Positions 12,887 through 24,388 are shown, numbered from the stretch's first letter. The stretch is 64,000 nucleotides of DNA from Schistocerca nitens (GCF_023898315.1 NC_064614.1:377517348-377581347); one strand, 5' to 3'. Notes: a model not told the origin generated them from the letters alone. Numbers and translations: made by a program.

Positions 12887-14533
12887 GACAATAGACACAT
12901 CAGCTCAGTTCCAGAACTCCTGAAGATAGTCAACGTCTGTGTATATTGTATCACACAGTCCCTTTGACTGTTCAAAGATATCACTAAACCCGCCCAAAGA
13001 CGTAAACAACTATCCATGAGCAGCGCCTATTATACTGAGGGGGTCCGACAGCCGATCAGTTCCAGCCATTCCACCAGGAAGGACGTACACGGCTCGTGTT
13101 TTCTGCAGTTCAACGATGCCTAGACGGTCAACACCGCGGTTCGATCGCGTCCGCATTGTTACTTTGTGCCAGGAAGGGCTCTCAACAATCGAAGTGTCCA
13201 GGCGTTTCGGAGTGAACCAAAGCGATGTTGTTCGGGAATGGAGGAGATACAGAGAGACAGGAACTGTCGATGAAATGCCTCGCTCTGGCCACCCAAGGGC
13301 AACTACGGCGGTGGAGGATCGCTACCTAAGAATTATGGTTCGCAGGAACCCTGACAGCATTGCCAACATGTTGAATAATGCTTTTCGTGCAGCTCAGGAC
13401 TTCGTGTTACGACTCAAACTTTCATCAATAGGCTGCATGATGCGCGACTTCACTCCCGACGTCCATGGCGAGGACCATCTTTGCAACCACGACACCATGC
13501 AGCGCGGTACAGATGGACCCAACAACATGCCGAATGGACCACTCAGGATTGGCGTCACGTTCTCTTCACCGATGAGGGTCGCGTATGCCTTCAACCAGAC
13601 AATAGTCGGACACGTTCAGGAATGATTCAAATGGCTCTAAGCTCCATGGGACTTAACATAGGAGGTCGTCAACTAGACTTAGAACTACTTAAACCTAACT
13701 AACCTAAGGACATCACACACATCGATGCCCGAGGCTGGATTCGAACCTGCGACCGCAGCAGCAGCGCGGTTCCGGACCGACGCGCCTAGAACCGCTCGGC
13801 CAGTCAGACACGTGTTTGGAGGCAACCCAGTCAGGCTGAACGCGTTAGACACACTGTCCAGCGAGTGCAGCAAAGTGGAGGTCCCCTGCTGTTTTGGGGT
13901 GGCATTGTGTGGGGCCGACGTACGCCACTGGTGATCATGGAATGTGCCGTAACGGCTGAACGATACGTGAATGCCATCCTGTGACCGATAGTGCAACCGT
14001 ACCAGTAGCATATTGGCGAGTCATTCATCTTCATGGACGACAATTCGTGCACCCATCGTGCCCATCTTGTGAATGACTTCCTTGAGGATAACGAAATCGC
14101 TTGACTAGAGTGGCCAGCACGTTCTCCAGACCTGAACCCTATCGAATATGCCTGGGATAGATTGAAAAGGGCTGTATATGGACGACCCGAGCCACCAACC
14201 ACTCTGAGGTATGTACGCCGAATCGCTGTTGAGGATTGGGTCAGTCTGGACCAACAGTGCCTTGATTAACTTGTGGGTAGTACGCCACGACGAAAACAGG
14301 CATGCATCAGTGCAAGAGGAAGTGCTACTGGGTATTAGCGGTACCAGTGTGTACAGCAATGTGGACCACCGCCTCTGAAGGTCTCGCTGTGTGGTGGTAC
14401 AACATGCAATGTGTGACTTTCATGAACAATAAAAAGGGCGGATATGATGTTTCTGTTGATCTCTATTCCAATTTTCTGTTCAGGTACCGGAACTCTCGGA
14501 ACAGAGGTGATGCAAAACTTATTTTGATGTGTG
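12887..14533 (+). mobile_element. Tc1-like transposon with broken transposase, inside Tigger
   Basis: The right end reads GGTGATGCAAAACTT...GATGTGTG, the same terminal repeat as the deleted copy at 39625-40578. TA lies at both ends (12885-12886 and 14534-14535), although the left repeat is badly eroded. The transposase starts at 13116 (MPRRSTPRFDRVRIVTLCQE), with a paired-like helix-turn-helix (STIEVSRRFGVNQSDVVREW) and the start of the catalytic core (WTTQDWRHVLFTDE near 13550). A SINE then interrupts it. The rest continues after 13801 with frame changes and stops through the late-core region near 14120-14170. It is a dead copy. Confidence 0.8.
13616..13801 (-). repeat. tRNA-derived SINE, family A, inside Tc1 transposase
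   Basis: Minus-strand copy with the tail at the left (CAAATGGCTCTAAG) and the tRNA-like head at the right (CCGAGCGGTTCTAGGCG). Approximate 12-bp target duplications AGTCGGACACGT (13604-13615) and AGTCAGACACGT (13802-13813) flank it. The head lacks its first few bases. Confidence 0.88.
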
Positions 14534-15329
14534 TATTTTCTCTTCATGCTCTTGTGGAGTTTTCTGAGAAATTTTGGTTTTGTTTCGCATGCTAAGTCCA
14601 TGATGCTTCGTAAACCTGTACCACAAAGTAACTCCACCCTTCAAGTCTGTTAAATTCCACTATAGCGCTAGCTTAAGAGGGTGTGTTTGAATAATTTTTG
14701 TATTAATTCCAGTGCCGTTCTGATGGTGTCGTTAATTCCATTTCAATACGTTGTCTTCTAGTTTTGGACAGTTTTCATTGAGTCCTCTTCTTGCACATTT
14801 CGTATTTCTAATTTTTTTCAGTTCTTTACTAATCCGCGGATTCGAATGGTTCTCTTCTGTTGGTGGAGGGCCGAAATACCACTCACCTGCTCTGTTTCCA
14901 TGTTCTTCTGCATATGTTATTATTTTCAGTTTATAGTCCGCATCATATGAGTAACTTTTATTTTTTTCCCATAACGAAACTACCTAGTAACAAAAATATT
15001 GTACTGTTATCGATAACACAAATCAATTTCCATTTAATTTCACTGGCACCGTAGACTGCACTTACGCATCATAGGCTAACTAGTGTTCTGGGTTTGTGAT
15101 GGCGTGCGGGAGAGTGAGGGTGTTAGCAAGTTTGTGAATCCCCACAGCTAATGGTTGTCGTAAGGATTCAGTGCTGCTGCCAGTTGAATCCATTGTTGCC
15201 AGATATAGATACGTTTTTCGTGGCATCGAATTCATGTCCATTTATAAGACTGGCGAGAATTTAAATCATGTTAATTTCGATTATAAGACGCACCTGAATT
15301 TTGGAGGCAATTTTCCAGAGAAAAATGTC

Positions 15330-15515
15330 CGCCCGTTTTCGATTCTCGGCCGGGTTGGGGATTTTCTCTGCCCGGGGACTGGGTGTTTGTGTTGCCCTCA
15401 TAATTTCATCATTATCCTTCGTGGCAGTAGCTCGATTGGACTGTGTAAAATTGGGACTTCGTACTGGCGTTGATGACCGCGTAGTTGAGCACCCCACAAA
15501 CCAAACATCATCATC
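15330..15515 (+). repeat. tRNA-derived SINE, family C, with (CAT)n-type tail
   Basis: The block contains GATTCTCGGCCGGG, a remnant of a B-box region, followed by GGGATTTTCTCTGCCCGGGG, a conserved core, and a tail CAAACCAAACATCATCATCG. I recognise this as a separate orthopteran-type SINE, from memory only. It interrupts the right end region of the Tigger element, separating the terminal repeat from a second TATAAGACGCACC block near 15281. The boundaries are approximate and no target duplication was found. Confidence 0.6.
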
Positions 15516-15554
15516 GAAGAAGAAAGTGCGTCTTACAGACCGTAAAACACTGTA

Positions 15555-15945
15555 GAATTAACAGGGTACATTGAACTTATACGGAGAAGGGCAGTACGAA
15601 TTTTGACGATTTGTCTGACCCGCGGAGAGTGCCATGGAGACCCTGAAGAAATTAAATCGGCAGACTCTTGAAGACAGACGCAAACTATCCCCAGACTATC
15701 TACTCACCAGGTTTCGAAAAATAACTCCAAACTATGAATCTAGGAATATACCATAGTCCCCTATATACCGCTCTCGTGCGGATGACGAGGACAAGATTAG
15801 GTGCACAGAGGGGTATAAATCGTCATTGTTCCCGTGATGCATACGTGAATGGAACATGAAGAAGCCCTAACAACTGGTGCATTGCTTAGTACACTCTACT
15901 GTTCATCTCTTCACCATGGTTTACTATGTAGTGATGCAGATGTAT
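15555..15945 (+). pseudogene. CR1-type LINE remnant, second part and 3' end
   Basis: This continues the CR1 remnant that stops at 12022. It reads ELIRRRAVRIL, equivalent to the EEIEKIQRRAARFVTGLF stretch in the better copy, and then the decayed C-terminus. The 3' end near 15940 reads GATGCAGATGTATATG, an eroded form of the TAGATG repeats that end this LINE family. It is dead and old, since a whole Tigger transposon has inserted in it. Confidence 0.65.
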
Positions 15946-15954
15946 ATGCGGATT

Positions 15955-16190
15955 CTTACGGTGTGGCGGCTCAGTTTTCCACTTAAGTGAAACGTAGCCT
16001 CGTCATTGAGCACTAAAATTGAAATAAAACAGCTGCCTAGCGTGTCCAAGCTTGCTGTGGATACACAAAACTCTACAGGTTGTTGTTTGTCTCATTCATT
16101 AAGGGCTTGCAGCAAATTAACCCAGTACGGACTGAAACACATAGACAAAACGAGCCACACAGTGCGTGAGAATGGTTAACTTTCGGCTGC
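15955..16190 (-). pseudogene. Mariner/IS630-type transposase fragment (DEATFHLSG motif)
   Basis: On the minus strand the translation includes LLQALNE, DKQQPVEFCV and then ILVLNDEATFHLSGKLSRHT. This is the hallmark middle of a mariner-like transposase family in which the second part of the catalytic core follows DEATFHLSG. Only this segment survives, with frame changes. The scrap at 61.7-62.3 kb appears to hold the C-terminal half of the same kind of protein. Confidence 0.6.
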
Positions 16191-17008
16191 GATTAGACTT
16201 CCGTTGACAGCGTTCATAATTCTTGAATGAGTTTTATATCTCGTATCAGTACACGGAGGCGATCTTTGGATTTCCCGTTTTAGAAACTAACAGTGTTTTG
16301 AAACTGCTATTAGCATAGTCGTATGCTTTGAGCTGTGGGATGTACAGCGTCATACTGCCGACGAAAATCACGCCCAACAGCTGTAAATGAATGGCAATGT
16401 TGGAACGCAAAACGCCTTTTGTGGTTGCCTTATCTCCACCTCGGCTCGACACACATTGGGTAATGAGCCAGCGAGCTAGGCTGCACCACGCGCACTTCTA
16501 TCGTCAACAACACGAACTGCCATATTACCACCAGTGCCAAGATAACTTTTAGTGTGATGGCCAACTTAAAATCACACAGCGGTCCCTCCCTTCTCCACTG
16601 GTGTAGCAAATGTAATCTCGTGTAATCGGGTAAATATTTTCGAAACACCCTGTATTGTGCAGTAAAACATCTCCTTTGTCGAAATTTTTGTTTCATAGTC
16701 CACTGACGTGTTTTAAAAATAACGGATTCAGAAGAACGCCCAATGGCATAACGGTAGCAAGGGGTCGCCAACAGGGACGGAAAAATCCAAAGATTTGAAT
16801 GGATGCAAACGATTACCAAACGAAATTCAATTACGTTATCAGACAGTACCTTAAATATCAAGAAATTAGCATGAATCTTTTTCTCCCACATTTAACAAAT
16901 TAACTAGCGAGCATGAAAGCCACTCAAAGTAATAAATGAGGTGACTTAAACCAAATACCACAAATGCTAGCATATACAAGAAGGTAAAAACACAGTATGT
17001 TTTAATTA
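16191..17008. other. Unassigned stretch
   Basis: Open frames of up to about 150 codons occur on the minus strand near 16430-16890, but they show no recognisable domain. No repeat family was identified. Confidence 0.4.
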
Positions 17009-17019
17009 CAGAAAATCGC

Positions 17020-17212
17020 GCCGGCCGGTGTGACCGAGCGGTTCTAGGCGCTTCAGCCTGGAGCACTGCGACCGCTACGGTTGCAGGTTCGAATCCTGCC
17101 TCGGGCATGGATGTGTCTGATGTCCTTAGATTAGTTAGGTTTAAATAGTTCTAAGTTCTAGGGGACTGATGACCTCAGATGTTAAGTCCCATAGTGCAAA
17201 GAGCCATTTGAA
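17020..17212 (+). repeat. tRNA-derived SINE, family A
   Basis: Full copy starting GCCGGCCGGTGTGACCGAGC, with B box GGTTCGAATCC, the CTCGGGCATGG block and the tail AGAGCCATTTGAA. The flanking duplications CAGAAAATCGC (17009-17019) and CAGAAAAACGC (17213-17223) differ at one base. Confidence 0.93.
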
Positions 17213-17223
17213 CAGAAAAACGC

Positions 17224-18042
17224 AAATTTACGCTGGTATAATATGCATATGGTACAAACAAGTGACGGCCTCTTTAAAATTCGCTCTGACGGGCGAGGTT
17301 GAAGAAGCAGAAAGATTGAGCCGGTATTTTTACAGCTCTAATAGCCCTGAAGGTGGGTAAGGAGCATAAGTAGACGGCGGCGCAATGGGAAAGAGAGTAG
17401 CAAGGAAAATTTTCCAAACCTCACGCCGTCCTCAAATTCACTCGACAGAAGTAAGGTACCACACCGTAGTTCTAAGACGGCAGGTTTCCCTGTTAACCAA
17501 GGCGACGCAAACACGGACTTTCGTAGTAGGAATAGCTTCGGCGGCCTCGTGTCGTTCGGAGCTGCCAGGATGATAACTTTCTCTGGGACACGCGACTCCA
17601 GTCGGAATACCGAGGTCCAGTCGTCCGACAGAGAAATCACACAGCGGAAATCACAACACGCCGTGCCTGAAGAGTCCTTCCTGCTACGCCGCCTGGCGCT
17701 GTCCGATTCACTCTTCACACTACCACTTGCTAACGTCAAAACGACACGCCCTCTATTGGAGGCAAAGACGCATGCGGAAGACGTACCGCGACGTATTGAC
17801 ACGGTACGGCTCACATACGCAGAGTGGAGAAAGTACGTTTTTTATGAATCGCCGTAATGTTTATGGGTATTTAAAAGCTCTTGAGAAGATGAATGCAATG
17901 TTAAAGCGTTTGTTAAAGTTTGCTTTCAGGGTTCTCGGAGAATTGTCTGAATATGTGTTAAAAACATAGAGGCAAGGCTGCCTGTTCCTCTATTCTGTTC
18001 TATTCCAAAGTACTCCCAGAGCAAAGAAGCAATACAGAGTTC
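17224..18042. other. Unassigned stretch
   Basis: Frames of about 60-160 codons on both strands overlap one another between 17340 and 17860 in moderately GC-rich sequence. None shows a recognisable domain. It may be an old unidentified repeat. Confidence 0.35.
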
Positions 18043-18044
18043 TA

Positions 18045-19354
18045 CACTGAAGCGCCAAAGAAACTGGTATAGGGATGCGTATTCAAATACAGAAATATGT
18101 GAACAAGCAGAATACGGCGCTGCGGTCGTCAACGCCTATATAAGACAACTGTTGTTGGATCGGTTACTGCTGCTGAAACGGCAGTTTATCAAGATTTAAG
18201 TGAGTTTAACGTGACGTTATAGTCGTCGCACGAGTGGTGGGACACAGCGTCTCCGAGGTAGCGATGAAGTGAGGATTTCCTCGTACGAAAATTTCGCGAA
18301 TGCAGCGTGAATATCAGGAATCCGGTACTGAAGAGAATCCTTCAATATGACAGAAGTGCAATCCTTCCCGAAATTTGGCAGAGCGGTTCTGGCGCTACAG
18401 TCTGGAACCGCGCGACCGCTACGGTCGCAGGTTCGAATCCTGCCTCGGGCATGGATGTGTGTGTTGTCCTTAGGTTAGTTAGGTTTAAGTAGTTCTAAGT
18501 TCTAGGGGACTTATGACCTCAGCAGTTGAGTCCCACAGTGCTCAGAGCCATTTGAACCATTTTTTGAACCTTCCCGAAATTGCTGCAGATTTCAATGATG
18601 GGACATCAACAAGTGTCAGTGTGCGAACCATTCAACGAAACTTCATCGGTACGGGCTTTCGGAGCCGAATGCATTAATGACTGCACGACACGAAGTTTTA
18701 GGCCTCGCCCGGGCCCGTCAACACCAACATTGGACTTTCGATGACTGGGAACGTGTTGCCTGGTCACACGACTCTCGTTGCAAATTGTATCGAGCAGATG
18801 GACGTGTACCGGTATGGAGACAAACTCATGAACCCATGGAACCGTCCTGTCAACAGGGAACTCTTCAAGCTGGTGGAGGCTCTGTAATGATGTGGGACGT
18901 GTGCAGCTGGAGTGATATGGGACCCCTGATACGTCTAGAGACGACTCTGACAGGTGACAAGTACTTAAGCATACTGTCTGATCACTTGAATTCGTTCCGA
19001 CGGACTTGGGCAATTCCAGCAGAACGACGGGACACCCCACACGTCCAGAATTGCTACAGAGTTGCTGCAGGAACACTCTTCTGAGTTTAAACACTTCCTC
19101 TGGCCACTAAACTCCCCAGACAATATTGAGCATGTCTGGGATGCCTTGCAATGTGCTGGTCAGAAGAGATCTCCACCCACTCGTACTCTTACGGATTTAT
19201 GGACAGTCCTAAAGGATTCATAATGTCAGTTCTCTCCAGCACTACTTCAGACGTTAGTCGAGTTCATGCCGTGTCGTGTTGCGGCACTTCTGCTTGCTCG
19301 CGGGGGCCCTATATGGTACTAGACAGATGTACCAGTCTCTTTGGCTGTTCAGTG
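18045..19354 (+). mobile_element. Tc1-like transposon with broken transposase
   Basis: The terminal inverted repeats are CACTGAAGCGCCAAAGAAAC at the left and the complement of CTCTTTGGCTGTTCAGTG at the right, each bordered by TA (18043-18044 and 19355-19356). Transposase traces on the plus strand include an N-terminal region near 18230-18330, a core region with DDWERVAWSHDSR-like sequence near 18740, GRVPVWRQTHEPMEPSCQQG near 18800, and GGSVMMWDV near 18870. Frameshifts and stops are frequent and a family A SINE lies in the N-terminal third. It is dead, though its ends are still well matched. Confidence 0.85.
18376..18568 (+). repeat. tRNA-derived SINE, family A, 5'-truncated
   Basis: It starts within the tRNA-like head (GGCAGAGCGGTTCTGGCG) and runs to the usual GAGCCATTTGAACC tail, with an extra duplicated TTTTTTGAA. 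A perfect 13-bp duplication CCTTCCCGAAATT (18363-18375 and 18569-18581) flanks it, placing it cleanly inside the Tc1 transposase remnant. Confidence 0.93.
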
Positions 19355-19356
19355 TA

Positions 19357-19915
19357 TTAAAAGAAGTAAATTATGCGTTGCGGGAAGTGAGAAGTATTAA
19401 CGATTCGATAAAAATGCATAAACCATGCATTCGATATGTTGAATCGATAATGAAATAAAACCGATGTTTCGCCTTACGCTACTCGTCATGTGTGAATCCA
19501 GTAAATTGTGAAGACTTTATAAGCGTGTCAGTGGAGTTCTGGAACAATGGTTAAGTGGTTGGAAGTTCTTTCATTATTAAATTAGTTACATTAATGCTGT
19601 AAGTTCTGCTCACCATAACTAGTATTTTGCACTCAAAGCTCTCGTATGTATATTATTAGTGGACATTGTGTCAGCTATCTGCAGAAGACCAGTGTAATAA
19701 ACAACATGGTATTGCGTCTTACGTGTGTGACTAGTGAGTACAGTACGTATGAGAGTTCGGATAGCCTCATGAAAATGGCATGGTCGGTGACTGATATCTT
19801 ACAGAAGGAAGGCTCAAAGTCACAACATAGTTACACTTGCAATATCTTATCAATCTGAGATAGCGTGCGAAATCCAGTTGTAATTACCCAAAGGAAAGAT
19901 GGCAACACACATGCC
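19357..19915. other. Unassigned AT-rich stretch
   Basis: Short frames only, with no recognisable element. It separates two independent Tc1 insertions. Confidence 0.45.
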
Positions 19916-20669
19916 TACACTGAGGAGGCAAAATTCATGGGATACCCTGTAATATCGTGGACGGAGATTACGGGCACCAAACGACGAGGTTAACAGCGCC
20001 TAATATCGCATTGTACTTGCTTTTGCCTTGCGTAGTGCAGCAATCCGACGTGGCATGGACTCAACAGCAGAAATACTGAGGCATGCTGCCTCTATAGCCG
20101 TCCATTATTACGAAAGTGTTGCCACTCCAGGATCTTGAGCGCGGACTGGCCTCACATTTATGCCGCATAAATATCCTATGGGATTCGTGTCGGGCGATTT
20201 GGGTGGTCCAATCATTTACTCGAATTTTCCAGAACGTTCTTCAAACCAATCGCGTACAACTGTGGTCCGGTGACATGACATCGTTGTTTGGGAACATGGA
20301 ATCCATTAATGGCTGAAAATAACCATTTACAGTCAATGATCGGTTTAGTTCGACCAGAGAACCAATCCAGTGCCTGTAAACACAGCCCATACCATTATGG
20401 GGCCACCACCTGCATGCACAGTGCCTTGTTGACAACTTGGGTCCATATCTTCGTGTCCTCTGCGCCAATCTCGAACCCTGCCATCATCTCTTACCAACCG
20501 AAATCGGGACTCAGTTGACCGGGCCACGGTTTTCCAGTCGTCTAGAGTCCAGCCGATATGGTCACGAGCCCAGGAAAGGCGCTGCAGGCGATGTTGTGCT
20601 AGTTAGCAAAGGCACTCGCCTCGGTCGTTTGCTGCCATAGCCCATTAACGCCAAACTTTGCCGCACTGG

Positions 20670-21527
20670 TGTAGTGGGACGAAATTAAGCGTCACCCATC
20701 CACCAGTTTCAGCCCAGTTTGCAGGTGAATATAAGTTAATTTAGTTTTGTTTATGTATTTTTGTAATATTTTTTAATAGCTGTGAGTTATCTAAAGTTTT
20801 TGTATTTTTGTATGTTTCATGTACGGAGAGGGCGGCGCAACGAACGGAGACAGCATCTTCGCGGGCGCGACCAGAGAGAAAATTGCTGGCCACTATACGT
20901 CGCGGGTCGACAGCCAAAGAGCAACAGAAGATCCTGGAACCGAGTTGTTGCGTCGTGCTTCTAAAAATTAAAAATGAATTTTTTATACTCTTTTTGTACA
21001 ACAATGACGTCATATAGAGCTTAATCTTGTTGAAAAGTAAGTCCTTGTTTGTCAACGTTCAAGTTCACATCTGTATGTGTAAGAAGCTAATAAAATAGTG
21101 GATGCTACTAAAGTTGAAACACGTGTTCTGAGGATTTATTTATGAAGAATTATGTGAACGGATTAATAATATATTTGACAAGATTATTGATTCTGTCGGC
21201 GTTCATCGAAATTTTGAATCTCAAAAGTTTATTTAATGTGTGATTCTGATATCGATTAGATCAAGATAACGTGTGTCAATATAATTTCTGAGGAGAAACA
21301 AACGAAATTTAAATCGAAAAGTTTATGAAAACCAATTGGTCCAAGTGATGTAATTCTTTGCTTACGACTCAACTGATGTTTTACAGTTTCGTTCAAGAAC
21401 CATTCTATGACAATTTAAAAAGAATATAAATCATTTTGAAGTGGGTTGTAACTGACGTAGGTGACGAAGTCTGCACATGGTCATATGTCGAAAGAAAATC
21501 ATAAGAAACTTACGTCGTTACACTACA
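20670..21527 (+). repeat. 5' LTR of the young Gypsy element
   Basis: An 858-bp direct repeat of 28392-29250, beginning TGTAGTGGGACG and ending TTACACTACA. It is AT-rich except for a GC-rich patch at about 20820-20940. The two copies appear identical except for one base in a T run near 20770. Confidence 0.96.
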
Positions 21528-22135
21528 CCGTGGCGACCTTAGAAACAGGACTTGTGTGCAACTAAGGCACACAGGTACGAAACAAAACATCAAGAGTCCT
21601 TCGGAAGTCAACGTGAGTTTTCGTGGAGCCTTCACCAGTCAGCGGCGACTTCGCGGGTGTGGGCATCTGACGGAGCGCAGCCAAGCAGTACGGTCACGCT
21701 GTTGTTCCACGAGAAGGCGCATCTGTTGGGCAGCAGCTGAACGCTGCAAACCCCCGACAACCTTTTTTCTCCCTAAACTAATAGGCCCAGTACGTCCGCT
21801 GCGGGGCGTTCCTCCGGCTGGTATTAGAGGTGTTGCTGAGGGCTTCGCCTGTCTACGGCGGTGCCGGGTGTGGTTGCAGCCAGTGACGTCTCTGGGGTTC
21901 GACTCAGCGTCCTGCCGGTTGCGGAAGCGGGGTCGCAGCATCTCAGCGGCTGAACCGACGGCTGTTACTTCTGCAGCCCATAGCAGCACACTGATCACCG
22001 AGAACTACAAACTACAATATTGGTGTCCGGTGAGTTTGTTTCACGTTGGAAGTGGAGTGTTGTACATAGGGAGTGTGCTTTTACAGGATTGTTGATTACA
22101 AGTCTGCGTGTATAAGTAGCTAATATCTTACAATA

Positions 22136-23890
22136 ATGTCGGGAAGTGAAATGTCAGACGAAGAACAGTCTATGTCCGACAGGAGCATGAGATCCCTTTT
22201 TAGGGCGATCGCTAAATTAAAACAATCTAACGGGGATTTTTTAGCTGAATTAAAACAGTCTAACGAAGAATCTGTTGCTAGATTAAAAGAGGAACTAAAA
22301 CAGGAATTAAAACAGTCTAACGAAGAATCTATTGCTAGATTAAAAGAGGAATTAAAACAATCTAATGAAGAATCTACTGCTAGATTAAGTGATAAAATAG
22401 AGGCTTCTAAAGTTGAAATGCAGGAAAAACTAGTAGGACTTAGTAATAAGATTGCTGATAATTGTAAAAGGTTAGAAGAACATATCCAGGAATCGCGCGA
22501 GGAAAAAGCTCGCATGCGAAACGATATTACTGACTTAACCGAGAGACTAGATCGTGTTAATATCTTAGTTGTAAATGAAATACAGAAAAATAACGATATG
22601 TTGCGAGACGAATTTTCTATGCAAACAGAAACTGTTCGTAGAGAATTATTGGAATCTATTAAAGAGGTCTCTACCAAACCTGTAGAGATTTCTTCAATAG
22701 ATAATGTAGAATTAGAGACATTAACTCATCAAGTAGAAAAGGATCATACCGAAATCGAAAACATGAAATTTTTAATTACTGAAATATGCAGTAACCTTGA
22801 GACTGCCAAAGATAATAACATTGACGAAGGTACAGAGCGTTCACATTGTGAACACAGTGAAGAATCGATATTAGCTAATCGCGTATCCAATACAGAAATG
22901 CGAATACAGGAAATTACTAAACGGTTATCGGAATTAGATAATAATGAAAACATTTCGAGTAGTAGAAGCAATAACGTAATCAGAGACAACAGTCGCATCG
23001 AATTTGCTAGCTCGGACGACAACAATACGAATAAAGAAATCACGGCAAGCCAATCCGATGCAATTCCGTCTCTGCAATCTAAACAGAATCCAACTATTTC
23101 TCTCGCAGAATGTTTGGATGATATAACGACAAATTCAAATGTAGCAAGTCGATTCCCTGTATTCAAACCAGGAGGCGAACTTCACCCTATAATCTTTATA
23201 AAAGCTTTTGAAACATCATTATCTCCTAAATGGAGTAACGAAAAACGGATTCAATTTGTAATAGGACATTTAGAAGCAGAAGCTGCGGAATGGGCAGTAC
23301 TGCATAGAACTGAATTTAGGGACTGGGATGATTTTGTTAAGCAGTTTAAACAAAATTATTGGTCAAGAGGAAAACAACAACACTTAACTTTAGAGTTGTT
23401 AGACCCTCCTCCATATTCTAAACGGTGGGGAGGTTATAGGAATTATTTCGAATGGCATTTAAACCGTGCTAAATTAATTGAAGAACCAATTATTGAAAGT
23501 CATTTAATACGAGTCCTAATTAGTAGGTTACCATATTATGTAAAGGAAAGAATGATAGAAAGAGAATGGTCACAGCCGTGCGAATTATTAGGATATTTAG
23601 AACAGTTAGATATACTTAATAGAGAAAGGGAAGACGAGAAATTTAGATTTTGTAGAAATGACAATCCTCGAAATAATAATAATTCAGAACCACGAAAATC
23701 TAACAACAACAATCATAGCCGGTTTTGTTATATAAAACGTCAATCTAAAGATAAAGAGAGCCAACAAAATCGTGGTAATAACGCTAAAATGCGGAAATTA
23801 CACAATAACGATCATGAGATAAATCATCCTCAAGTAATTAATGAAGGTCAAGTGGTAGGTGACGTTATCATAGAAAGTTCGGAAAACTAG
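22136..23890 (+). CDS. gag: Gag-like protein of the young Gypsy element
   Basis: A 584-residue open frame beginning about 600 bp after the 5' LTR. Residues from about 20 to 200 are a highly charged region with repeated LKQSNEESxARLKEE units, strongly predicted by eye to be coiled coil. From about residue 340 to 480 comes the retrotransposon capsid-like region (FPVFKPGGELHPIIFIKAFE, then EAAEWAVLHR and WDDFVKQFKQNYWS). The C-terminus is rich in Asn, Lys and Arg and probably binds RNA. I do not see a canonical CCHC zinc knuckle, which fits several Gypsy lineages. Its expected role is particle assembly and RNA packaging. It lies upstream of the pol frame, as in other members of the family. Confidence 0.85.
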   Translation: MSGSEMSDEEQSMSDRSMRSLFRAIAKLKQSNGDFLAELKQSNEESVARLKEELKQELKQSNEESIARLKEELKQSNEESTARLSDKIEASKVEMQEKLVGLSNKIADNCKRLEEHIQESREEKARMRNDITDLTERLDRVNILVVNEIQKNNDMLRDEFSMQTETVRRELLESIKEVSTKPVEISSIDNVELETLTHQVEKDHTEIENMKFLITEICSNLETAKDNNIDEGTERSHCEHSEESILANRVSNTEMRIQEITKRLSELDNNENISSSRSNNVIRDNSRIEFASSDDNNTNKEITASQSDAIPSLQSKQNPTISLAECLDDITTNSNVASRFPVFKPGGELHPIIFIKAFETSLSPKWSNEKRIQFVIGHLEAEAAEWAVLHRTEFRDWDDFVKQFKQNYWSRGKQQHLTLELLDPPPYSKRWGGYRNYFEWHLNRAKLIEEPIIESHLIRVLISRLPYYVKERMIEREWSQPCELLGYLEQLDILNREREDEKFRFCRNDNPRNNNNSEPRKSNNNNHSRFCYIKRQSKDKESQQNRGNNAKMRKLHNNDHEINHPQVINEGQVVGDVIIESSEN

Positions 23891-24057
23891 TAAAGTCCTT
23901 TAGTACGGGTCAACTAAAGGGAACTGTTAGTCAAGATTATACAGGACCCAATTGCAATTTATCATTAAGCTGCCAAAAGGACGGTGATTGGCAACAAGAT
24001 TTACTTCAGGAAGACAATCATATAAGGGAGAATATAACTTATAAACCCGTTATTAAA

Positions 24058-24248
24058 GCCGGCCGAAGTGGCCGTGCGGTTAAAGGCGCTGCAGTCTGGA
24101 ACCGCAAGACCGCTACGGTCGCAGGTTCGAATCCTGCCTCGGGCATGGATGTTTGTGATGTCCTTAGGTTAGTTAGGTTTAACTAGTTCTAAGTTCTAGG
24201 GGACTAATAACCTCAGCAGTTGAGTCCCATAGTGCTCAGAGCCATTTG
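24058..24248 (+). repeat. tRNA-derived SINE, family A, inserted in Gypsy element
   Basis: Full-length copy beginning GCCGGCCGAAGTGGCCGTGC and ending GAGCCATTTG. A perfect 14-bp duplication AACCCGTTATTAAA flanks it (24044-24057 and 24249-24262). It is almost identical to the minus-strand copy at 31857-32053, so both come from one recent subfamily. Confidence 0.96.
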
Positions 24249-24388
24249 AACCCGTTATTAAAGGTTATATTAAAGATACCCAAGTAAATATTATAATTGA
24301 TTCGGGTAGCGAAGTAAGTATTTTATCTAAAGAATTATTTCAGCTTAAAAGAAAATATTGGAATTTCCCAACCTTACCTGTAACTGGG

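Larger units (their letters stand above)
12023..15552 (-). mobile_element. Tigger/pogo DNA transposon, nested, with broken transposase
   Basis: The ends are inverted repeats (ATTTTACGGCCCATAAGACG near 12033 against the complement of CGTCTTACAGACCGTAAAAC near 15530), with TA at both junctions (12021-12022 and 15553-15554). On the minus strand the transposase can be followed from the N-terminal helix-turn-helix (YDADYKLKIITYAEEHGNRA, about 14950-14890) through the CENP-B-like DNA-binding part (RFTKHHGLSMRNKTKISQK, about 14610) to the catalytic domain (KTVTIKTSG-like region near 12760, and VIPGGLTSQLQPLGVSINKP near 12440). A Tc1 transposon separates the binding and catalytic parts. Stops and frameshifts are present, so it is inactive. 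The left end carries a short tandem duplication of the ACGGCCCATAAGACGC block. Confidence 0.8.

Noticed and set aside
16246-17108. Chain of minus-strand frames as a possible host gene
   Set aside because: No domain and no convincing splice sites. The right end runs into a SINE with target duplication.
17338-17857. Overlapping frames on both strands near 17.4-17.9 kb
   Set aside because: Both strands are open in GC-richer sequence, which is compositional. No homology recognised.
21556-22095. 179-codon plus-strand frame before gag
   Set aside because: Lies in the leader of the Gypsy element, has no domain, and overlaps other frames of similar length on both strands in GC-rich sequence.
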